A DNA stretch of 64,000 nucleotides from Microtetraspora niveoalba (lineage in GTDB: Bacteria; Actinomycetota; Actinomycetes; Streptosporangiales; Streptosporangiaceae). The DNA lies in the NCBI RefSeq assembly GCF_001570405.1, contig NZ_BBYM01000018.1, positions 124,001 to 188,000 of the forward strand, written 5' to 3'. Under the pieces are notes generated by a model. That model was not told where the DNA came from. It did not search any database and was given only the letters and a program-made list of their open reading frames with translations. Below, piece after piece: positions 60,184-64,000 of the stretch. Both the position numbers and the translations under genes were made by a program. How positions within the stretch are numbered: the stretch's first letter is position 1; the number at the start of each line of letters is the position of its first letter.

Positions 60184-62997
60184 ATGCGGCAAACTGGGGC
60201 AGTGGTGACAGAAGTGGAGATCTCGCCTCGGGAAGCCGAGGTGCTGGAACTGATCGGGGCCCATCTCAGCAACGCCGAGATCGCGGCACGGCTGTGTATC
60301 TCGGTGCGTACCGTGGAGAGTCACGTCTCCTCCCTGCTGCGCAAGCTGGAGGTGCCGGATCGGCGGGCGCTCGCCCAGCGCGCGCCCACGTCGGCCGGCG
60401 CCGCTCCGTCGCATCCGGCACCGGTTCTGCCGGCCCCGCTGACCTCGTTCGTCGGCCGGGTGGACGAGCGGGCCGAGCTGACCGAGATGATCAAGGCGCA
60501 CCGTCAGGTGACCGCGGTCGGTCCCGGCGGAGTGGGCAAGACCCGGCTGGCGTTGGCGGTGGCCGCGGAAGCGGCCGGCGCGTACTTCGACGGCGTGTGG
60601 TTCGTCGACCTGGTCCCCGTCACCGATCCGGACCTGGTCGCCACCGCGGTCGCCGGGTCGCTCGGCCTCGGTGAGCAGCCGGGCCGTGACATGACCGAGT
60701 CCGTGGTCGCCGCGCTGGCCGACCGTCATGCGCTGCTGGTGCTGGACAACTGCGAGCACGTGGTGGACGGGGTGGCGCTGCTTCTCGAGCGAGTGCTGGC
60801 GACGTGCCCGCGAGTGACGGTGCTGGCGACCAGCCGGGCACGGCTGATGGTGCCGTTCGAACGGGTGTATCCGGTCCCGCCGCTGTCGCTGCCCGTTGAT
60901 GGTGAGTCGGACGCGGTCGCGTTGTTCATGGAGCGGGCGGCGGCGGTGGGCCGGTCGCTGGATCCCGCACTGCGCGACCAGATCGCCGCCATCTGTGAGC
61001 GGCTGGACGGGATGGCGCTGGCGATCGAGCTGGCCGCCGTCCGGTGTTCCACGCTCGGGCTGGACGGGATCACCGCCGCCCTGTCCCACCCGCTGCGGAT
61101 GCTGACCGGCGGCTCCCGTGCCGATGAGCGGCACCGTTCGGTACGGGGGGCGCTGGACTGGAGCCACGCTTTGCTGGAGCCGGCCGACCGGGCGCTGCTG
61201 CGCCGGGTGGCGGTGTTCGTGGCGCCGTTCACCGCCGCGGCGGCGGCGGAGGTGGCCGGGAACGAGGAAGGCCTGGTCGCCGACGGCCTGGCCCGGCTGG
61301 CAGAGCAGAGCCTGCTGGTGGTGACGGCGTCCCCGGGTGGGACGGAGTACCGGGCGCTGGAGACCATCCGCCAGTACGGGGTGGAGCGGCTCGCCGAGGC
61401 CGGTGAGCTGGTCGACGCTCGATCCCGCCACGTTCGCTGGTGCCTGTCCAAGGCGGCCGAGCTGGCGGTGGCACGGGAGGGCTGGCGGGCCCGGTTCGAC
61501 GCCGTGGCGGACGATCTGCGTGCGGCGCTGGCGTGGGCTGCCGACCGGCCGGAACAGCGCGCGGACGCGTACGATCTTGCCCGGCGCCTGGCGGAGCTGA
61601 CCTTCACCCGTAACCTGATCGGCGAGTCCCAGGGGCGCTATGAGCAGGCCGCCGCGCTCGCGAACGACCCCGCCGCCAGCGCGTCGATGCTCCGGCATGC
61701 CGCGGCCGTGGCCGGCTGCCGGATGCATGGTGATGACATGTACCGCCTCCGCCGCGCGGCCGCGGATGCCGCCCGCGGCTCCGGCGACACCGCCGGCGCC
61801 GCCGCCGACCTGGCGACCGCCGCCGCCAACGCCTACCGGTTCTCCGGCAAGTTCGTAGGGAAGCTGCCGCAGGAAGAGGCGATCGTGCTCATCACCCAGG
61901 CGCGGGAGCTGGCCGGCGACGACCCGGCCGCCCAGGCCGCGGTGGCAGTGGCCGAGGCCGGGCGGGCGCTCACCGAGATCGGTGCCGCGCAGGGCCTGGA
62001 CGACAACGCGGTCCGGGTGACGATCGCACGCGCCGAGCGGGCGGTCGAACTCGCTCACCGCACGGGTGACCCGCTCGCCGAGTCCGCCGCGCTCGACACG
62101 CTCACCTGCGCCCAGAGCTGGGCCGGTGAAACGTTCGCCGCCGCCGGCACGGCCCGGCGCCGGATCACGCTGCTCTCGTCCACACCGGATACCCCGGAAG
62201 GTACACACGAGCTGATCGAGGCGCTTGGCGAGACCACCGAGGCCAGCCTCGGCACCGGCGACCTTCCGGGTGCCCGCCGGTGGGCACGGCAGCTCGCGGA
62301 TCACCCCTTGCTGGTGGAAGTCGGCCACCGTGCCGCGGGCTGGCTGCTTGTGGCCGACGCGCTGGCGGGCAACGTCGAGGAGGTGCTCACCGGCAGCGTC
62401 CGGTTCCTCGACGCCTGGCAGCGGGTGGGCAGCCCCGCCGGGTCCGTCCTCGGTCCGCCGGCGGCCGCGGTGGCGACGATCCACGGCCTACGCGACGACC
62501 AGGATGCCCGCCGCGAATGGAGCGCCGTCCTGAATCAGCTCGACCCCTCACCGGGGAATACCTACGGCTACGGGGCGATCTTCGACGCGATGCTTCTGCT
62601 CCACCGCGGGCAGGCACCGGAGGCGCTGGAGCGGCTGGCCCCCGAGCCCGGCGAGGTGTGGCAATGGGTCACCTGGATCTGGCTTCACTGGTACGTGGCG
62701 CTGCGCGCCGAAGCCGCCGTGCTCGCCGGGAGCTCCGATGCCGGCGACCATGTGTCCAAGGCTCGGACCGTCGTGGCCGGCAACCCGGTCGCCGGTGCCC
62801 TTGTGGAGCGGGCCCAGGCGCTGCTCGACAACGACCAGGAGCGGTTGCTCGCCACGGCAGATGCGTTCGACGCCGCCGGCTGCCGATATCAGTCGGCGCG
62901 GACTCTGGTGCTCGCCGGCGGCGACCACGCCGAGCGCGGCGCGGCCGCGCTGGCCGATCTCGGCTTCGCCCCGATGGCCCTGCCCCGACACCCATGA
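60184..62997 (+). CDS. STAND-type transcriptional regulator: N-terminal LuxR HTH + NB-ARC ATPase
   Basis: This 937-aa regulator starts with a LuxR-type HTH (SPREAEVLELIGAHLSNAEI, AARLCISVRTVESHVSSLLR, about residues 14-60). An NB-ARC-like ATPase follows: Walker A GPGGVGKT at 113-120, Walker B LLVLDNCEH, and LATSRARL. The rest is a TPR-like alpha-helical array (to about 930). In many LAL regulators the LuxR domain is C-terminal; here it comes first. GAGGGGG precedes the ATG. It is divergent from two VOC genes it probably controls. A perfect 13-bp inverted repeat follows its stop. Confidence 0.92.
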   Translation: MRQTGAVVTEVEISPREAEVLELIGAHLSNAEIAARLCISVRTVESHVSSLLRKLEVPDRRALAQRAPTSAGAAPSHPAPVLPAPLTSFVGRVDERAELTEMIKAHRQVTAVGPGGVGKTRLALAVAAEAAGAYFDGVWFVDLVPVTDPDLVATAVAGSLGLGEQPGRDMTESVVAALADRHALLVLDNCEHVVDGVALLLERVLATCPRVTVLATSRARLMVPFERVYPVPPLSLPVDGESDAVALFMERAAAVGRSLDPALRDQIAAICERLDGMALAIELAAVRCSTLGLDGITAALSHPLRMLTGGSRADERHRSVRGALDWSHALLEPADRALLRRVAVFVAPFTAAAAAEVAGNEEGLVADGLARLAEQSLLVVTASPGGTEYRALETIRQYGVERLAEAGELVDARSRHVRWCLSKAAELAVAREGWRARFDAVADDLRAALAWAADRPEQRADAYDLARRLAELTFTRNLIGESQGRYEQAAALANDPAASASMLRHAAAVAGCRMHGDDMYRLRRAAADAARGSGDTAGAAADLATAAANAYRFSGKFVGKLPQEEAIVLITQARELAGDDPAAQAAVAVAEAGRALTEIGAAQGLDDNAVRVTIARAERAVELAHRTGDPLAESAALDTLTCAQSWAGETFAAAGTARRRITLLSSTPDTPEGTHELIEALGETTEASLGTGDLPGARRWARQLADHPLLVEVGHRAAGWLLVADALAGNVEEVLTGSVRFLDAWQRVGSPAGSVLGPPAAAVATIHGLRDDQDARREWSAVLNQLDPSPGNTYGYGAIFDAMLLLHRGQAPEALERLAPEPGEVWQWVTWIWLHWYVALRAEAAVLAGSSDAGDHVSKARTVVAGNPVAGALVERAQALLDNDQERLLATADAFDAAGCRYQSARTLVLAGGDHAERGAAALADLGFAPMALPRHP

Positions 62998-63005
62998 CGA
63001 GCCCA

Positions 63006-63058
63006 GAGTGATAGTCGCCGAGCAGGATCCACCAGATCATCCCCAGCGACTATCACTC
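63006..63058. terminator. Perfect 13-bp inverted repeat after the LuxR gene
   Basis: GAGTGATAGTCGC and GCGACTATCACTC are separated by 27 bases. It may be a terminator for the regulator; its long loop and the adjacent transposase remnant also fit an insertion-sequence end. Confidence 0.5.
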
Positions 63059-63090
63059 GCCCGGTTGGCGTCGGTTGCGGCCGTGTGGTG

Positions 63091-63205
63091 TCAGGCGTAC
63101 CCCGACACCGCCCCGGCATCGGTCTCGAAGTGCAGCGTGGAGACGTCGTACAGCGCCAGGCTGGCCGGACCCAGCCGGGCGTGCACCGCACGCAGCGGAG
63201 GAAAG
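63091..63205 (-). pseudogene. IS1634-like transposase remnant
   Basis: In one minus-strand frame ending at a TGA at 63091, FPPLRAVHARLGPASLALYD and VSTLHFETDAGAV are readable, resembling the conserved LGPASLVLYDVSTLYFETD block of IS1634-family transposases. Only about 40 residues remain. Confidence 0.6.
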
Positions 63206-63388
63206 TCGAGCAAACAGTGCGGATTGACGATTGATCAGGACATCGTGTGATCACTACGGTTGGCCCTTGTCGCCACTGATCGACAGGAAGCCCGCGTGGC
63301 ATCTTCCTTCTCGCAACGAGGGGGATGCCAACCGCCACCGGCCGGTCTTCCTGCTTCACCGCCGATTGCCGGCCGAGGAGGTCTCCCC

Positions 63389-64000
63389 ATGAGGCACACG
63401 AAGAAGATCCTTGTCACCGCGCTGGCGGTCGGCGCGGCCCTCGCGGTCGCCATTCCCGCGGGCGCCGCGTCCGGCGCCCCGGCCGACCGGCCGCTGACCC
63501 GGTCGGAGCTCAAGAAGACCCTGCTGACCAGCAAGGACCTGGGCAAAGGCTGGGGGGTGCTCCGCGAGACACGTGAGCCCGTCGAACTCGCCGGCCTCGA
63601 CGTGGACGACCACGCCTGCCTGTCCGCGGCCAGGAAGTTCGACGCCGCGTTCGACTCGCCGGGGCAGGGAGTGCTGATCCTCGGTCCGCTGTCCGGAACC
63701 GAGCGGGTTTATACGGGTGGCTCCGCCGCACTCAAGCGGATGACCGCCGCGGCCCAGCGGGTCGCCGCCGCGTGCGACGGCGCGGGCGACACCCGCGACA
63801 TGCTGAAGATCACCAGACGCTCGCCGGGCGCGCTGGGCGACGTCGCGCACGGTTTCGAGATACGCACCGAGAGGCCGCCGTACAACGGCGCGGACAACGT
63901 GCTCCTGCACGTCGGCTATGTGGTGGTCCGCTATCGCTCGGCGGTCGCCGTCATCGAGGGACTCGACGCCGACGGCAAGAGCCACTGGAACGACACCCTC
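63389..64000 (+). CDS. Secreted protein of unknown function, N-terminal part, cut by window edge
   Basis: From the ATG at 63389 the protein has a signal peptide (MRHTKKILVTALAVGAALAV then AIPAGAASGA) and a mature region with LKKTLLTSKDLGKGWGVLRE, DDHACLSAARKFDAAF and VLLHVGYVVVRYRSAVAVIE. It resembles actinobacterial sensor-like exported domains, with two cysteines in the first 130 residues. GAGGAGG precedes the ATG. The frame runs off the right edge at 204 codons. Confidence 0.8.
   Translation, partial: MRHTKKILVTALAVGAALAVAIPAGAASGAPADRPLTRSELKKTLLTSKDLGKGWGVLRETREPVELAGLDVDDHACLSAARKFDAAFDSPGQGVLILGPLSGTERVYTGGSAALKRMTAAAQRVAAACDGAGDTRDMLKITRRSPGALGDVAHGFEIRTERPPYNGADNVLLHVGYVVVRYRSAVAVIEGLDADGKSHWNDTL

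Noticed and set aside
59644-62484. Long minus-strand frame (946 codons) across the STAND regulator and the small VOC gene
   Set aside because: Its last 118 codons are the real VOC gene; the rest is a shadow with Arg/Gln/His-rich low-complexity sequence.

Overview
The window is very high-GC DNA with GTG starts, stop/start overlaps of the ATGA and GTGA type and strong GGAGG ribosome-binding sites. Together with the gene content (F420-type LLM oxidoreductase, M4 protease with PPC tail, GH10/CE4/CBM2 xylanase, IcmF, 13E12/DUF222 remnant, c-di-AMP riboswitch before a cell-wall hydrolase) this points to a filamentous soil actinomycete, most likely of the Streptosporangiales (Nonomuraea/Microbispora/Streptosporangium type). 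It reads as ordinary chromosomal arm sequence: no tRNA, rRNA, CRISPR array, prophage or complete insertion sequence was seen.

Layout. 1-6.2 kb: a peptide/nickel-type ABC importer operon on the minus strand (binding protein, two permeases, two ATPases) ending in an LD-carboxypeptidase that runs off the left edge, so peptide or muropeptide uptake and processing. 6.4-8.1 kb: an isoaspartate methyltransferase and a CapA-like metallophosphatase, minus strand. 8.2-13.5 kb: a plus-strand cluster of six catabolic-looking genes (SnoaL-like, DUF1214, SDR, sulfotransferase-like, SnoaL-like, LLM oxidoreductase) with two palindromes matching the KstR sterol-repressor consensus and one near-match to the KstR2 consensus. 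13.5-17.3 kb: a small membrane protein, a lipoprotein and a secreted M4 metalloprotease. 17.5-20.1 kb: a DUF4097 lipoprotein framed by two copies of an 83-bp direct repeat, a TetR regulator and gluconokinase. 20.2-25.9 kb: an orphan histidine kinase, a GntR-MFS pair with a tandem operator, a secreted protein, a beta-carbonic anhydrase and a 57-aa protein. 26.2-28.1 kb: TetR-thioesterase operon beside remnants of a transporter and of a thiamine-diphosphate enzyme.

28.3-40.5 kb: SDR, two tandem DMT transporters, a lone cytochrome oxidase subunit I, patatin phospholipase, a glycogen-debranching-type glucosidase, convergent fused isobutyryl-CoA mutase (icmF) and an MDR-family reductase. 40.6-51.4 kb: a multi-domain secreted xylanase, a small iron-permease-family protein, a large coiled-coil protein of unknown function, an ROK-ChbG-sugar symporter operon, and a GH25 lysozyme whose long leader begins with a ydaO (c-di-AMP) riboswitch. 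51.6-55.5 kb: amino acid dehydrogenase, hppD (tyrosine catabolism) and an atypical kinase.

55.6-59 kb is a decay zone: an ATPase remnant, a frameshifted 13E12/DUF222-HNH gene, a prenyl synthase remnant and one intact DUF1801 gene. 59-64 kb: two VOC-family genes divergent from a large STAND-type LuxR regulator with an N-terminal HTH, a transposase remnant, and a secreted protein cut by the right edge.

The points most worth following up are the KstR-like sterol-type cluster, the 688-aa protein of unknown function at 43.7-45.8 kb, and the riboswitch-long leader-lysozyme unit. All calls are from reading the sequence; no database search was run.
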